From positions 1 through 64,000 of the forward strand of contig JACYLU010000016.1 of assembly GCA_015272325.1 (NCBI GenBank): 64,000 nt of DNA, written 5' to 3'. This stretch comes from Synechococcales cyanobacterium C42_A2020_086. GTDB taxonomy: Bacteria > Cyanobacteriota > Cyanobacteriia > Elainellales > Elainellaceae. Both the position numbers and the translations under genes were made by a program. Under the pieces are notes generated by a model. The model searched no databases, was not told the DNA's origin, and was given only the letters and a program-made list of their open reading frames with translations. Numbering within the stretch: position 1 is the stretch's first letter; every line of letters begins with the position of its first letter. Below are positions 24,147 to 33,751 of this stretch, one piece after another.

Positions 24147-25112
24147 TTATTGAGGGCGAGTACTCGACTTGAGATTCCAGAGCAGGCGTTTCAACCCAAC
24201 CAGGTGTTCTCCCGGCAGTAGAGTTTTCAGCAGGCTTTTGGCAATGGCTTTCAGCATCAGCGGCAACAACTGTTGCTGCAATTGCAGCAGATCGGGAATG
24301 TCCAAGGTGGCTACAGAGCTGTTGGGAAAGGCGGGATAGTCGCGTCGCGTACCAAATCCCAAATAGCTCGATAATTCTGGACTCAGGTTGTCAATAAATG
24401 CCGTGTTGACTAAATTCTGCTCTCCATGACCGATGTAGCGATCCCCCACCTGATCCACCTGAAACAGCAGAATGTTGCGGGTGTGCTCGCGGTCGCAAAA
24501 CGGAGCAGCTCGGTGGATCGCGTGAATATCACAAATCATCAAACTACCCTTCTGCATATTGAAGGTCAATACATCTTGGCGATGATGAGTTTCAACCCAG
24601 CGATCGCTGAGATAGATTTCCTGAGCATAGTAATGCGACCAACGATGGGAATTTTTAATTAACTGAAAGGGACTACGATTCTGCTCAGAAAGATAGAACA
24701 AAAATAGGAGACCTGGCATAGAATGCTTACCACAAAGCTGGCTGGCATTCTGAAGATTATTGTCAGTATGCCAGGGCATATGAAACTGGCGACGAGTTTG
24801 ACAAAATCGGTGATTGGTTAACTGATATCGATCTGTGAAGTAGGCGTTGCAAATGTCTAGCACCTTACGCGAGGTAATCAGGTCGTAAGACAGTTTTGAC
24901 TTCGCTAAGCAGTGCGTTAGAAAGCGCTGAGTTCCTGAAATGGCAACACCAACATCATTATGGTTGACAAGGATTGATTCGAAATTAATATCTGCTAAGA
25001 CTCGATCAACATAGGAAGAAGTGAGAGCCGTTTCACAATAAAAAAAACCGTCTTTCTGAACGGAGTCAACAATCTCCAAAACTGATAGCGTATTCAAATA
25101 AGCTGTAAACAT
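24147..25112 (-). CDS. Phytanoyl-CoA dioxygenase-like Fe(II)/2-oxoglutarate enzyme
   Basis: A 321-residue protein with the PhyH-type jelly-roll pattern. DGFFYCETALTSSYVDRV opens the domain, HMPWHTDNN provides the HxD iron ligands near residue 113, and DIHAIHRAAPF supplies the distal His. The oxoglutarate-binding Arg is probably in HTRNILLFQVD. Members hydroxylate diverse small molecules, and some act on sugars or antibiotic precursors, so the substrate is not assigned. Its place within the polysaccharide locus would suit modification of a glycan precursor or lipid; that is inference. It has lower GC than the genes to its right. Confidence 0.75.
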   Translation of the reverse strand: MFTAYLNTLSVLEIVDSVQKDGFFYCETALTSSYVDRVLADINFESILVNHNDVGVAISGTQRFLTHCLAKSKLSYDLITSRKVLDICNAYFTDRYQLTNHRFCQTRRQFHMPWHTDNNLQNASQLCGKHSMPGLLFLFYLSEQNRSPFQLIKNSHRWSHYYAQEIYLSDRWVETHHRQDVLTFNMQKGSLMICDIHAIHRAAPFCDREHTRNILLFQVDQVGDRYIGHGEQNLVNTAFIDNLSPELSSYLGFGTRRDYPAFPNSSVATLDIPDLLQLQQQLLPLMLKAIAKSLLKTLLPGEHLVGLKRLLWNLKSSTRPQ

Positions 25113-25409
25113 GGGTTCAATCTAAAAAGATAGACTAATGCGTCTGCCAGACATTGGACCTGACTCAACCAATCGTCTACTGAACCAAAGCGATTGACAC
25201 CCCTGAATATTACGGATTAAATAACCAATTAAACCAATTAAAAAAATAGTTGCTTAGTCTACAAAAGGCAATTCCAGAGAATCTCAGAATAGCCCTAGAT
25301 GTTATCTCGCTCTTAGTATAAGGAATCATCAAGAATTCATCAAGTGCTGATCGCCTTGCGTTTTGCTCTAAGCAGTGGGTCAACAATCGATAAACCCAGG
25401 AATACAGCT
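25113..25409. other. AT-rich spacer with 9-bp tandem duplication
   Basis: No gene is seen. AACCAATTA is repeated in tandem at 25223-25240 and TCATCAAG occurs twice with an 11-bp period around 25326-25344. Confidence 0.5.
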
Positions 25410-26636
25410 CTAAACCAGACTCAGGTGATCAGGGCGCAAATCGGTAGGTAAGGGTTTCTTCGCAATCATCCACTGATAGGCTGTGGCCAGAGGGCGAGCA
25501 ACTGCTGACCAGGAATAGCGAGTTTGGGCTAGCTGTTGACCATTGCTGCCGAGTTTAGCGCGCAGATCCGGGGAAGCAAGCAGTTGAGCAATCGCCTCAA
25601 CCATGGGCTGCACTTCACCGGGAACCACCCATCCCGCTTGAGCTTGCTCAATGTCGGATGCAATTTGAATACCGGGCGTGATCACCACGGGTAACCCGGA
25701 AGCCAATGCCTCGGCAACGGCAATCCCAAAATTTTCTGAAAACGAGGGCAGCACAAACAAATCCGCACCTTGCAGCAGCAAGTCCTTGGCTTTGCCCGTA
25801 ACCAGCCCCGGAAAGGACACCCGATCGGCGAGATTCAGGGTTTGAACTAGCCGCTGAAGGTCTGCCACATAGTCGGCTTCCCCTGTTCCCGCGAGAATGG
25901 CATGAAACAAATGACCCTGCGCTTTCAGGGCAGCCAGCGTTTGCAGCAGCAGCTCAGGACGCTTCTTGTAATGGAGGCGAGAAAGAAACAGAACAATCGG
26001 CACCTCCCTCGGCAGACGGTATTGCTGCCGCAGGGCTGCTCTGGCATTGGGATTCGGATCGGGAGCGTGAACCCCCAAAGGCAGCGTCAGGGTGGGGGTG
26101 GTAATCCCAAACTTGCGAACATCCTTGGCTTCAGAGAGGGCTGTGCAGTGAATAGCGGCAGCTCGCTGCAAATTGCGACGTTCGATTAGGGCAGTGTAGA
26201 GCTGCTTTTTGGTTTTGCTCTGAGCTAATGCCCAGGGTGAAAGCTGCCCCATCGTGCGGACGGTGTAGGGAATGGCGTTACGGCGAGCAATGGCTGCTGC
26301 ACAGGTCGGGGTATAGGAAAACAGGTAGTGATTGTCAATCAGATCGTAATTAGGGAGATGATGCCAGCACCAAGTCGTGAAGGCGCTGGAGAAAATAAAC
26401 TCCTTGAGAGCCGGTGGATTGTAGGGCAGAAACCAAACTGGGATCGTGCCTCCGGCGACCGGATAATCAACCCGCTGCCGCAGAGGCACTGGAAGCGGAG
26501 CTGGGAAATCGTGATTGGTCGTGGCAATTTCTGCCTCAACGCCGGAGTCGCGCAGTGCCTTGACCAGATTCATAGCCACCTGAGGCGGACCTCCAGAACT
26601 GGCACTCAGCGAGGGAATGACATGCAGAATTTTCAT
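25410..26636 (-). CDS. Family 4 glycosyltransferase
   Basis: A 408-residue GT-B enzyme. ILHVIPSLSASSGGPPQVAMNLVKAL is the glycine-rich N-terminal opening of GT4 proteins, IVLFLSRLHYKKRPELLL begins the C-terminal donor domain, and the EX7E motif lies in SFSENFGIAVAEALASGLPVVITPG. The enzyme uses a nucleotide sugar with retention of configuration. It sits 46 bases from the polymerase gene at 26683, so the two are probably co-transcribed. Confidence 0.9.
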   Translation of the reverse strand: MKILHVIPSLSASSGGPPQVAMNLVKALRDSGVEAEIATTNHDFPAPLPVPLRQRVDYPVAGGTIPVWFLPYNPPALKEFIFSSAFTTWCWHHLPNYDLIDNHYLFSYTPTCAAAIARRNAIPYTVRTMGQLSPWALAQSKTKKQLYTALIERRNLQRAAAIHCTALSEAKDVRKFGITTPTLTLPLGVHAPDPNPNARAALRQQYRLPREVPIVLFLSRLHYKKRPELLLQTLAALKAQGHLFHAILAGTGEADYVADLQRLVQTLNLADRVSFPGLVTGKAKDLLLQGADLFVLPSFSENFGIAVAEALASGLPVVITPGIQIASDIEQAQAGWVVPGEVQPMVEAIAQLLASPDLRAKLGSNGQQLAQTRYSWSAVARPLATAYQWMIAKKPLPTDLRPDHLSLV

Positions 26637-26682
26637 GACAGACTCATGACACTGATCACAAACCGACTAGCGAGAGGTGAAT

Positions 26683-28161
26683 TTATCGAGAGGTGAACTT
26701 GCGGAACACAATCAGGGCAATCACCGGCAGGATGGCAGTTGTCAGCCAAAACATACTGCGCATGGTGATCCCCGCTGCAAAGAATCCCAGAGCATACACT
26801 ACAAGGGCATAGTCAGACTGCTGCCGCATCGCCATCCGGTTCCACCAAGCCGCCAACGCCCCGAAAAACAGAGACATACCAATCACCCCCAACCAGCCCG
26901 CCATCATGTAGCTCTCGCCTAGATACGTTGTGGCAATTGTATATCCCTCCGCCCCTACAATGTCTTCGATGCTGATACTCAAGCCTTCGGGTTTACCCGG
27001 AAACAAGGCACGAGGAATGGGGCGAACTAAAGACCAGGAAATAACTTCAAACCCCAAAAACTCTTGCGACTCTGGAAACACATCAAGCAATGGGGCAATG
27101 GCTGCTAGGTTGTAATCAACTGCCAGTGTTTCTCGCGTTTCACCACTAGCATAGACCTGATTTGTCACGTAATTGCGCAGCCCCATCGTTCTAAACTCGA
27201 GCATGTGGTAGGAGCCGTAGACTGCGATAAAACCCGCAGCCAAAATTGGAAGAATTGTATTTCTGACTGTGTTACGAGGCAGTGTGAGTAGATAACTCAT
27301 CAAAAACGTCGCGATATGAGCAATAAACACATTGCGCGTTCCTCCTGCAAAAGCTTGAAAAATAACCAAACTAAAAATGCTAGTCATTATGGCTAGTTGC
27401 CACACTGGAAACGTTTGGCGACGGTTCCAGACCACTGCCATTAGAGGCGGGATGACGTAGGAAAGCAAATTTAACTCAGTCAATAGACTGCCCCACCCTC
27501 CAATTCGACCGCGCGACCACGGTTGCGAGAAACGCGGCCCCAGCATCTCCTCGATGAGGAGAATAGGGTCAAAATTGACGGACATTAGCATATACAAATA
27601 TGCCAAGAAAGCTGAAAGAATAAACCCCCAAAAAAGGGTTTGGTTAGAAATTTCATCTAAGGTCAACCATCGAGAACGCACTGGTTTTGGAGCAACAAGA
27701 TGTCGCCCAATCGCTAGTCCTGCTATACCGACCAGCACTACATTGAGCGCATTGGCAACACCAACAGTGTCAACCATATCGTCAAATTTCTCTTGTGGAA
27801 AGAGAAATTCAGCCAGTGTCAAACCATACAAACCAATCAAGCAGAGTAGATCGGTGCGAAACAGATTGCGCAACCCCTTGCGGCTATCAAAAAAAACACT
27901 GACTAAAAAAGCGACGCCGACTGCAATTGCCGCCACTCGCGCCATTGTCGAGGGTGTCTGTTCGGCTGGATACAGGCTATAGCCTAATGCAATGCCAAAC
28001 AACAAACAAACAGTGCCTGCGATAGCGGGCGATGGCGGAGTATAAAGCCGGAAATCCTCAACGAATTCTGTTTCCTCGATGTCGAATTCCGCATCCTCTC
28101 CCTGATCCGCCTCATGCGACCAGGTAATTGAGTGCCATCCCTGATAGTGTTCTTCTGTCAT
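26683..28161 (-). CDS. O-antigen/EPS polymerase-like membrane protein (Wzy-like)
   Basis: Starting at ATG 28161, which overlaps the upstream stop by four bases, the protein is about 492 residues. After an acidic cytoplasmic N-terminus (GEDAEFDIEETEFVEDF) there are about ten hydrophobic segments, including AIAGTVCLLFGIALGYSLY, VAAIAVGVAFLVSVF, LLCLIGLYGLTLAEFLF and IPPLMAVVW, with a large loop around SRGRIGGWGSLLTELNLL. The pattern fits oligosaccharide-repeat-unit polymerases, whose sequences are very divergent. It would join undecaprenyl-linked repeat units on the outer face of the inner membrane. It is the only Wzy candidate in the window. Confidence 0.75.
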   Translation of the reverse strand: MTEEHYQGWHSITWSHEADQGEDAEFDIEETEFVEDFRLYTPPSPAIAGTVCLLFGIALGYSLYPAEQTPSTMARVAAIAVGVAFLVSVFFDSRKGLRNLFRTDLLCLIGLYGLTLAEFLFPQEKFDDMVDTVGVANALNVVLVGIAGLAIGRHLVAPKPVRSRWLTLDEISNQTLFWGFILSAFLAYLYMLMSVNFDPILLIEEMLGPRFSQPWSRGRIGGWGSLLTELNLLSYVIPPLMAVVWNRRQTFPVWQLAIMTSIFSLVIFQAFAGGTRNVFIAHIATFLMSYLLTLPRNTVRNTILPILAAGFIAVYGSYHMLEFRTMGLRNYVTNQVYASGETRETLAVDYNLAAIAPLLDVFPESQEFLGFEVISWSLVRPIPRALFPGKPEGLSISIEDIVGAEGYTIATTYLGESYMMAGWLGVIGMSLFFGALAAWWNRMAMRQQSDYALVVYALGFFAAGITMRSMFWLTTAILPVIALIVFRKFTSR

Positions 28162-29414
28162 GATATTGCGGTCGATAGACTGGGTTGTCGATGGTTCCTG
28201 ACGGCCGTTTCCATAAGCTGAATCAGCTCCTTGGCTTTCACCTCCCAAGTCAGGTGCTGCTGAATTAAACGCTGGGCATTGTGCCCCATTTGCAGGCGCT
28301 GCGCTGAGTTACTCAGCATGCGATCAATCGCTTCTGCGGTTGCGGCAACCGATCGGGGCGGAACAGTGTAGCCATGCACGCCATCCTGAACCACATCCGT
28401 GATGCCGCCATCGTTGCAGCAGATAATTGGCTTGCCCGCCGCCATCGCTTCCAGATACACCGTTGCAAAGGGTTCATCCCAGCCGACTAGAGCAAAACAA
28501 TCTGCCCAGACCATCTCTTGCAGCACCTCCTGATGGGGTTTCTTGCCCACAAGCTGTACTCGATCTTCCACCTTCAGCCGAGCGATGGTTTCTCTAACCC
28601 TCTGTTCCTCTGGGCCTCCACCAATGATGCGCAGAACCGCGTTGGGATGTTTTGCACTAATGTGATGGAACGCTTCAACTAGGGTCGGAATTCCCTTGCG
28701 CTCTGCAAACAAGGCGCAGGCGAGAATAATAATTCTGTCCTTCAGGACTTCAGGGCGAGGAGTTGACCAGAGCTTGGGGTCCGGCAGATGGACTCCGTTA
28801 TGGCAGGTATAAATCCGCGCTGCCGGAAACAGCTCGAGCATATTCTGCTGCATGCGGTGGGAAACCGTCAGCATCGCCCATGCCCGATCGACAACTTGCT
28901 GCAGCGCTGCCTTGCGTTGAGGATAAAGGCGACAGTCAGCAATCTCATCAAAATCATGCTCTTGCACAATCAGCGGCTTGCAGAATTGGGGCGGCAGTTG
29001 CGCCACGAGCCAACCATTAGGTAGGGCATGGTGGCAGAAAAGAACATCTGGCTTGAAGGACTCCATTTGTTGATAGAGGTACCGCTCAGCAGACCATTTA
29101 GCCAAACTCAAATAGGGCTGAGGATGGCGGTACGCCCACTGCTTGACCGGAGGCACCGGATAGTAAAGCCAGCGGGGATAGTGAACCTGAACGCCGCCGT
29201 GCCAAGTATAAACCTCGGGACAGTTGGCGTAGGCTTTAGCCCCGGACGTTTTTGCCAGTGCTCTGGGAACCCAAGACGTAAAGGAAACCACCCGCAATTC
29301 CACCTCTTGACGAGCCAGCGCCTGAGCCTGCGTCAGTGCCCAAGTGCCCATTAGGGGATTGTCGGGTTTGGGGAAATAGGAGGCAAGAAACAGAATCCGA
29401 AGGCGGCTGGTCAT
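28158..29414 (-). CDS. Family 4 glycosyltransferase
   Basis: Start taken at ATG 29414 (MTSRLRILFLASYFP), where the GT-B domain begins, giving about 418 residues; a longer open frame upstream lacks homology-like sequence and would overlap the next gene. ILFLASYFPKPDNPLMGTWALTQAQAL, VQEHDFDEIADC and the donor-binding ERKGIPTLVEAF are present; the EX7E region is WDEPFATVYLEAMAAGKPIICC. It overlaps the polymerase gene by four bases, which ties it to repeat-unit assembly. Confidence 0.88.
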   Translation of the reverse strand: MTSRLRILFLASYFPKPDNPLMGTWALTQAQALARQEVELRVVSFTSWVPRALAKTSGAKAYANCPEVYTWHGGVQVHYPRWLYYPVPPVKQWAYRHPQPYLSLAKWSAERYLYQQMESFKPDVLFCHHALPNGWLVAQLPPQFCKPLIVQEHDFDEIADCRLYPQRKAALQQVVDRAWAMLTVSHRMQQNMLELFPAARIYTCHNGVHLPDPKLWSTPRPEVLKDRIIILACALFAERKGIPTLVEAFHHISAKHPNAVLRIIGGGPEEQRVRETIARLKVEDRVQLVGKKPHQEVLQEMVWADCFALVGWDEPFATVYLEAMAAGKPIICCNDGGITDVVQDGVHGYTVPPRSVAATAEAIDRMLSNSAQRLQMGHNAQRLIQQHLTWEVKAKELIQLMETAVRNHRQPSLSTAIS

Positions 29415-29439
29415 GGAGGGGAACACGGAATAGACGGCT

Positions 29440-30546
29440 CTAAAGTTCTTTTCTGGGGGTGGATGGCCAATCCGTAAGCTTTTGGAAAACTTCAACCCAG
29501 CGTTTGGCACCAACCTCGGGTGTCCAGTCTGCGGCTTTCGCCAGAGACGCTTGGCTAGCGGCAGCAATCGCCTCGGGATCGGAGACATAGCGCAACAAGG
29601 CAGCAACCAAAGCCTCCACATCGCCCGCCGGCACAATCGTTCCATTGACTCCTGGTGTCACGAGATCAGCAGCCGCCCCGACGGCATCCGAGCAGATAAT
29701 GGGCAATCCCGCTCCCAAGGCTTGGTTGACCACAACGCCCCACCCGTCGTAGCGGCTCGGCAGAACAAACAGGTCAGCGCGTTGAAAGAAATGGGGCAGA
29801 TTATCGGGAGCTTGAAATCCTGCAAACTCAATGTGATCCTTGACGTCAGCCGGCAGGGGTTGCATCATCTGCGGCAGTTCTGCCTCACGACCTACCAGCA
29901 GCAGGTTGGCTGGCAGTCCCGATTGAATTACTCGGGCGAAGGCCTGGAGCAGTAAGTCAATGCCCTTGCGCGGAATCATCTGACCACAGCAGAGAATAGT
30001 GGGTGGAATGCGGGGGCGGTGCGGCAGATTCTGGTTAAAGCGTGTCAGATCACAATAGTAAGGAATGTTGAAGACGGGCTTGTCAGGAAAGCGCTGCCTG
30101 TAGTCTTGTTCAGCCCTAGAGCCAATCGCCACAATTGCGCGGCAGTGGTTGAGTCCTTGAGCTAGGACCTGCTGCAACTGCCCCTTAGCTCCCGTTGAGT
30201 TGGCAACCATCTTCTCGCCCCAGAAAATGCAGGGAATCTGCTGAGCGCGAGTATGCAGAATCTGTTGGGCAATTAAATTTTGATAGCCATTGAATATGAC
30301 AATATCTACGTTTTTTAACCGAGGCAGATGCCAGTTGTAGTGAAACCGAGAGGTACCCCAAGCCAGATATCCTCCTGTTAGAACTCGCTCATAGGGCTGG
30401 AGCGGCTTCTCTGGCCAGGGATTATCGGGATGAGAAGGCTCCAGATAGAGAACTTGCAGATCAACCTCAGAGTGACGGGCTAAGGCATAAAACAAATCCC
30501 GCTGATAGGGAGATGGAACAATGGAGTAAATCAGAATATTGAACAT
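29440..30546 (-). CDS. Family 4 glycosyltransferase
   Basis: Start chosen at 30546 (MFNILIYSIVPSPYQRDLFY), giving 368 residues. The N-terminal SPYQRDLFYALARH and IVIFNGYQNLIAQQIL belong to the acceptor domain; CCGQMIPRKGIDLLLQAF and FVLPSRYDGWGVVVNQALGAGLPI carry the donor site, with E of the usual EX7E replaced by D/N (DGWGVVVNQAL), which may affect activity or specificity. It precedes the GT4 gene at 28158 by 25 bases. Confidence 0.87.
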   Translation of the reverse strand: MFNILIYSIVPSPYQRDLFYALARHSEVDLQVLYLEPSHPDNPWPEKPLQPYERVLTGGYLAWGTSRFHYNWHLPRLKNVDIVIFNGYQNLIAQQILHTRAQQIPCIFWGEKMVANSTGAKGQLQQVLAQGLNHCRAIVAIGSRAEQDYRQRFPDKPVFNIPYYCDLTRFNQNLPHRPRIPPTILCCGQMIPRKGIDLLLQAFARVIQSGLPANLLLVGREAELPQMMQPLPADVKDHIEFAGFQAPDNLPHFFQRADLFVLPSRYDGWGVVVNQALGAGLPIICSDAVGAAADLVTPGVNGTIVPAGDVEALVAALLRYVSDPEAIAAASQASLAKAADWTPEVGAKRWVEVFQKLTDWPSTPRKEL

Positions 30547-30631
30547 TATTAAATTTGAGAGTTCTCCAAGGGCCAATCACACTGATTCATTTTTATCGAT
30601 GATGAGCATCAATAAATTGAATTAAGATAAC

Positions 30632-31495
30632 TCATAACGGACGTCCCAATTGCCCACGAATGATTGCTTTTGTTAAATCATACGCAGCGTAAGGTGCTCC
30701 AAAATACGCGTTAAAGCGTTCATTTTGGGAACGGAAGGTTTCCACAATTGCTGGATCATCTAGATGATTTTCCTCAAGAGCAGCGAACAGACGCTTTTGA
30801 GCGTAGTGATAAAGTTCGACATCAAGCCAATTTTGCTCTGCGATCTTTTTGCGCAATGATATTGAAATAGTTTCGTCGCTATTTTTCTGTTTAGTGTTAC
30901 GACGTAAATAGAGACAGTGACTCCAATTCATTTGCTTTGCTAGCAACAATAACGATTGGTCATAATATTCTGTCAATCCCACCCAAGAAAAATCTCGTTC
31001 GATATTTCGCTTGGCCAGTTCGAGCAAGCTCCGGTCACATTTGCCAATAGGCGTGCGGTTGATAAAACAATCGTGAGGATCACCCGCAATAAATCGCACT
31101 TGCCCATTATCAAGCTCCATCAACGGTGTGTGGAGCGCAAAGTCTTCCAGGGATTTATTGACTGCATGGTGGTGATAAAAAGCAGTGGAATTGGACCGAG
31201 AGTAGTAATAGAGCGAGATGACTCGGGAAACGGGTTCACGCAGCAAAGTGATATAGGTGTAGGGCGTTGGGAGGAGACGATGCACACCGTAGCAGCAGTG
31301 ACCGACAAAATAGCGGTCTTCAGGCGTTTTAGCTCTAAGGGATGCTTCTAACGGCAGATTCTGACTTTTTCCACTCAAAAGACGAGCGGCACGGTGCGGC
31401 AAAGATGGTCCTAACTTACGACGAAGAATGCGTTGTAGCGAAATGCCGCCTGCTTTTTGGATATGAACAAAAATTAGAAATGGTGGAGTTGTCAT
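30632..31495 (-). CDS. Sulfotransferase family 2-like protein
   Basis: A 287-residue protein. FVHIQKAGGISLQRIL near the N-terminus is the 5'-phosphosulfate loop of the HxxKTGG type, and LLREPVSRVISLYYYSRS near residue 85 is the 3'-phosphate site binding PAPS. It is related to the membrane-independent Sulfotransfer_2 group that sulfates hexuronic acid or hexosamine residues in animal glycosaminoglycans. Here it would sulfate a sugar of the exopolysaccharide using PAPS. It is one of three sulfotransferases in the locus. The start codon has a 12-bp tandem repeat immediately upstream (31500-31523). Confidence 0.85.
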   Translation of the reverse strand: MTTPPFLIFVHIQKAGGISLQRILRRKLGPSLPHRAARLLSGKSQNLPLEASLRAKTPEDRYFVGHCCYGVHRLLPTPYTYITLLREPVSRVISLYYYSRSNSTAFYHHHAVNKSLEDFALHTPLMELDNGQVRFIAGDPHDCFINRTPIGKCDRSLLELAKRNIERDFSWVGLTEYYDQSLLLLAKQMNWSHCLYLRRNTKQKNSDETISISLRKKIAEQNWLDVELYHYAQKRLFAALEENHLDDPAIVETFRSQNERFNAYFGAPYAAYDLTKAIIRGQLGRPL

Positions 31496-31499
31496 TCTC

Positions 31500-31523
31500 A
31501 GTTAAGTATGAAGTTAAGTATGA
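31500..31523. repeat. 12-bp perfect tandem repeat before sulfotransferase start
   Basis: AGTTAAGTATGA occurs twice head to tail, ending five bases from the start codon at 31495 and thus replacing the expected ribosome-binding region. It may be a slippage duplication or modulate translation. Confidence 0.75.
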
Positions 31524-31576
31524 AGTGACCAGAATGAGTTAAGAAACCATTGCCGTGTTTAAGTCTTAGATGCTAT

Positions 31577-32812
31577 CTAAACTGAGCCTGTACACAACTT
31601 CTGACCCAGAAAGGGCAGACTATATGCATCAGCTTGATAAGGCTTTTTGGATAGAAAAATTAGATGTTCGGGATGCTGTAAGAAATACTGAATTACATCT
31701 GCAACTGCCTTTCCATTGACTTCTGGCAAAACTATTCCATTGACGCCATCTTTCACCACCTCTCCACAGAAGCGGGACACAATCAGCGGCAGCTTCCAGG
31801 CTTGCGCTTCTAGCTGAGTCAGCCCAAAGCCATCGGAGAGGGTAGGAAACAAGAAGACATCAGCCTGCTGATAGTACTGTGCTGTCTCACTGCGGGGAAC
31901 CGGGCCAATCAAACGAATATTGGGCAGGTTGAACCGCGATCGCTCTACTCCAATGGACCCCACCAGCCAGAACTCGATGGGCTGATCTTGGAGCAACTCA
32001 GCCGCCTCCAGCAGAGCCGCAATCCCTTTCCGCAGGATAATCTGACCGAGAAACAGCACCCGCAGCGGACGCTCGCGCGAAAACTGCTCTGGATAGACTC
32101 GCTGGAAAGATTCACTCCCTTGAGGCGGAGAATAGGCCAACGGAACAATCTGAATCTTGTCGGCAGGTACACCCACCTGCTGCAAAGCCTGACTGGACCA
32201 GGAGGAATTGACCACAATGCGATCTGCGAGCCGACATTCCTCTTGCCAAGAGGACCAGTAATCTGAAGGAACGGGCTGCCAGGCGGGAGCCAGATCGGGA
32301 TGTTTGCGATGCTCTTCTAGAACAATTTTTTCTTCCATCATGCCCGGATCAATCTGTCCAAGGATGGTGTACCATCCTAGGGACTTGGCATAGCGCAGCA
32401 GATCCAGGGCAGCATAGCTGTAGGTAAATAAGACAGGACAAGTACCGGACTGGACAATGCGGGGTGCTGCCTTCTGCAATTCACGGAGGGCGCGGGCTTG
32501 AAACCAGCGATTTCTGGCAATCATCCGATCCCAATCGTTTGTTTTGCGATAGCGATGGATTAGCTCGAACTGACTTAGCGAAGGGGTGAAGGATTGAACA
32601 GGAGCATGAACCAGATCGGGATGAAACCTCTCCTGTAATGACTTAAGAAACGGATGATGAATAGCATGGATGAGGGAGTGGGGTTTGACCCAGGCATCCG
32701 TTAGCAAGAGAGCCAAGTTACCAGATTGATGCAAGGCACGAGGAATCGCATAGTGTTCCCGCGCCCCAAGCTGGCAGCAAATCCAGGGGGAAGCTGTTGA
32801 GAGAGAAGTCAC
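31577..32812 (-). CDS. Family 4 glycosyltransferase
   Basis: A 411-residue GT-B enzyme. The N-terminal domain (WICCQLGAREHYAIPRALHQ) resembles glycosyltransferases acting on fucosyl- or mannosyl-containing exopolysaccharides. RVLFLGQIILRKGIAALLEA begins the donor domain, and FLFPTLSDGFGLTQLEAQAWKLPLIVS is the EX7E-like region (D in place of the first E). Cytoplasmic. Its neighbours on each side are a sulfotransferase and a toxin remnant, so it is probably a separate transcription unit. Confidence 0.86.
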   Translation of the reverse strand: MTSLSTASPWICCQLGAREHYAIPRALHQSGNLALLLTDAWVKPHSLIHAIHHPFLKSLQERFHPDLVHAPVQSFTPSLSQFELIHRYRKTNDWDRMIARNRWFQARALRELQKAAPRIVQSGTCPVLFTYSYAALDLLRYAKSLGWYTILGQIDPGMMEEKIVLEEHRKHPDLAPAWQPVPSDYWSSWQEECRLADRIVVNSSWSSQALQQVGVPADKIQIVPLAYSPPQGSESFQRVYPEQFSRERPLRVLFLGQIILRKGIAALLEAAELLQDQPIEFWLVGSIGVERSRFNLPNIRLIGPVPRSETAQYYQQADVFLFPTLSDGFGLTQLEAQAWKLPLIVSRFCGEVVKDGVNGIVLPEVNGKAVADVIQYFLQHPEHLIFLSKKPYQADAYSLPFLGQKLCTGSV

Positions 32813-32837
32813 AGACTTACCGAAAGTGAATAGCAGA

Positions 32838-33152
32838 TTAGGTTTCTAGAGCTTGACAAAACTGTTCGCAGTCTTCCTTTAAGACTTGATAACAAGCGGG
32901 TAAATCAACAGCTAGAGGCTGCAAGCGATCGAAGCGCAGGTTAAAGGTGTAAACATTTCGTACTAGATGCCGAAAAGCACAGTAATCTTCCAAGCGATGG
33001 CGGGTAGTCAATGAAATCACCGCAGAACGAATGCCTGGAATTTCAGCCGACATCTGTCGCAATAGGCGTCGATGCCAATCTGCTCCGTCGGGTAAAGCGT
33101 TATCGATGTCTTGAGCAATGTCTCGAAAAATTCGCTCTGCCGGGATTGTTCG
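32838..33152 (-). pseudogene. 5'-truncated HepT-like ribonuclease toxin
   Basis: The open frame lacks a normal start: it opens after a stop at 33153-33155 with RTIPAERIFRDIAQDID and only a TTG at 33062. It reads DWHRRLLRQMSAEIPGIRSAVIS and EDYCAFRHLVRNVYTFNL, and ends CQALET, matching the C-terminal two thirds of HepT-like toxins, whose R-x4-H (here RHLVRN) site is kept. About 50 N-terminal residues are missing. There is no neighbouring MntA antitoxin, so this is an inactive remnant. Confidence 0.7.
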
Positions 33153-33164
33153 TCAACCTAGGCA

Positions 33165-33716
33165 TCAGTCAAACACTGGGGGCCAAAGATCGGTGATGGC
33201 GACTTCCCAACCGGGCAAGAGGTCTGGCAAGGTTAGTACATCCCCGTCCCGCAAAACAACGGCCGCTTGATTAGGGCGATAGACCTCCAAGGTGTGGGTT
33301 TCTGGATCAATAAGAACAATAAGAAGACCAATACTCGTTCCCTGGCTCAAAAAGGATTGGATTTTCTCTCGCAACTTGGTCAGGTTATCGGTAGGTGATT
33401 TGACTTCCACCATCAAGTCAGGAGCTAATTCTGCATAGGACTTGGGAGACCTCCGGAGCCGTTCTGCTCGCACAAACGAAACATCGGGAGCGCGTGTGTC
33501 CGAGTTGGGCAAAATGAAGCCCGCGCCTGCACCGGTCACCCGTCCTAACTGGCGAGGTCTCACCCAATTGCGGAGTTGGGCACTAAACTCTGAGGCAACT
33601 TCATCAGACTCATAGCCAGACGGACTCATCACGATAATCTCCCCCCCCACCAGCTCCATTGGATAGTCAGGTAGGTGGGCTTGCACTTTTTCCAGGTCCC
33701 TGGCAGTCAGAGGCAT
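33165..33716 (-). CDS. Uma2-family protein (restriction-endonuclease-like fold)
   Basis: Start taken at ATG 33716 (MPLTARDLEKVQAHL), giving 183 residues; a longer frame would run into the next gene. The PD-(D/E)XK-type site is visible as TRAPDVSFVR, then DLMVEVKSPTDN, with LREKIQSFLSQGTSIGLLI following. Uma2 proteins are abundant in cyanobacteria and of unproven function. This copy is complete. It lies beside the HepT remnant, together forming a small non-polysaccharide insertion. Confidence 0.85.
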   Translation of the reverse strand: MPLTARDLEKVQAHLPDYPMELVGGEIIVMSPSGYESDEVASEFSAQLRNWVRPRQLGRVTGAGAGFILPNSDTRAPDVSFVRAERLRRSPKSYAELAPDLMVEVKSPTDNLTKLREKIQSFLSQGTSIGLLIVLIDPETHTLEVYRPNQAAVVLRDGDVLTLPDLLPGWEVAITDLWPPVFD

Positions 33717-33751
33717 TGGCAGTTCCCTCAATCTGCTCCCTTCACTATAGC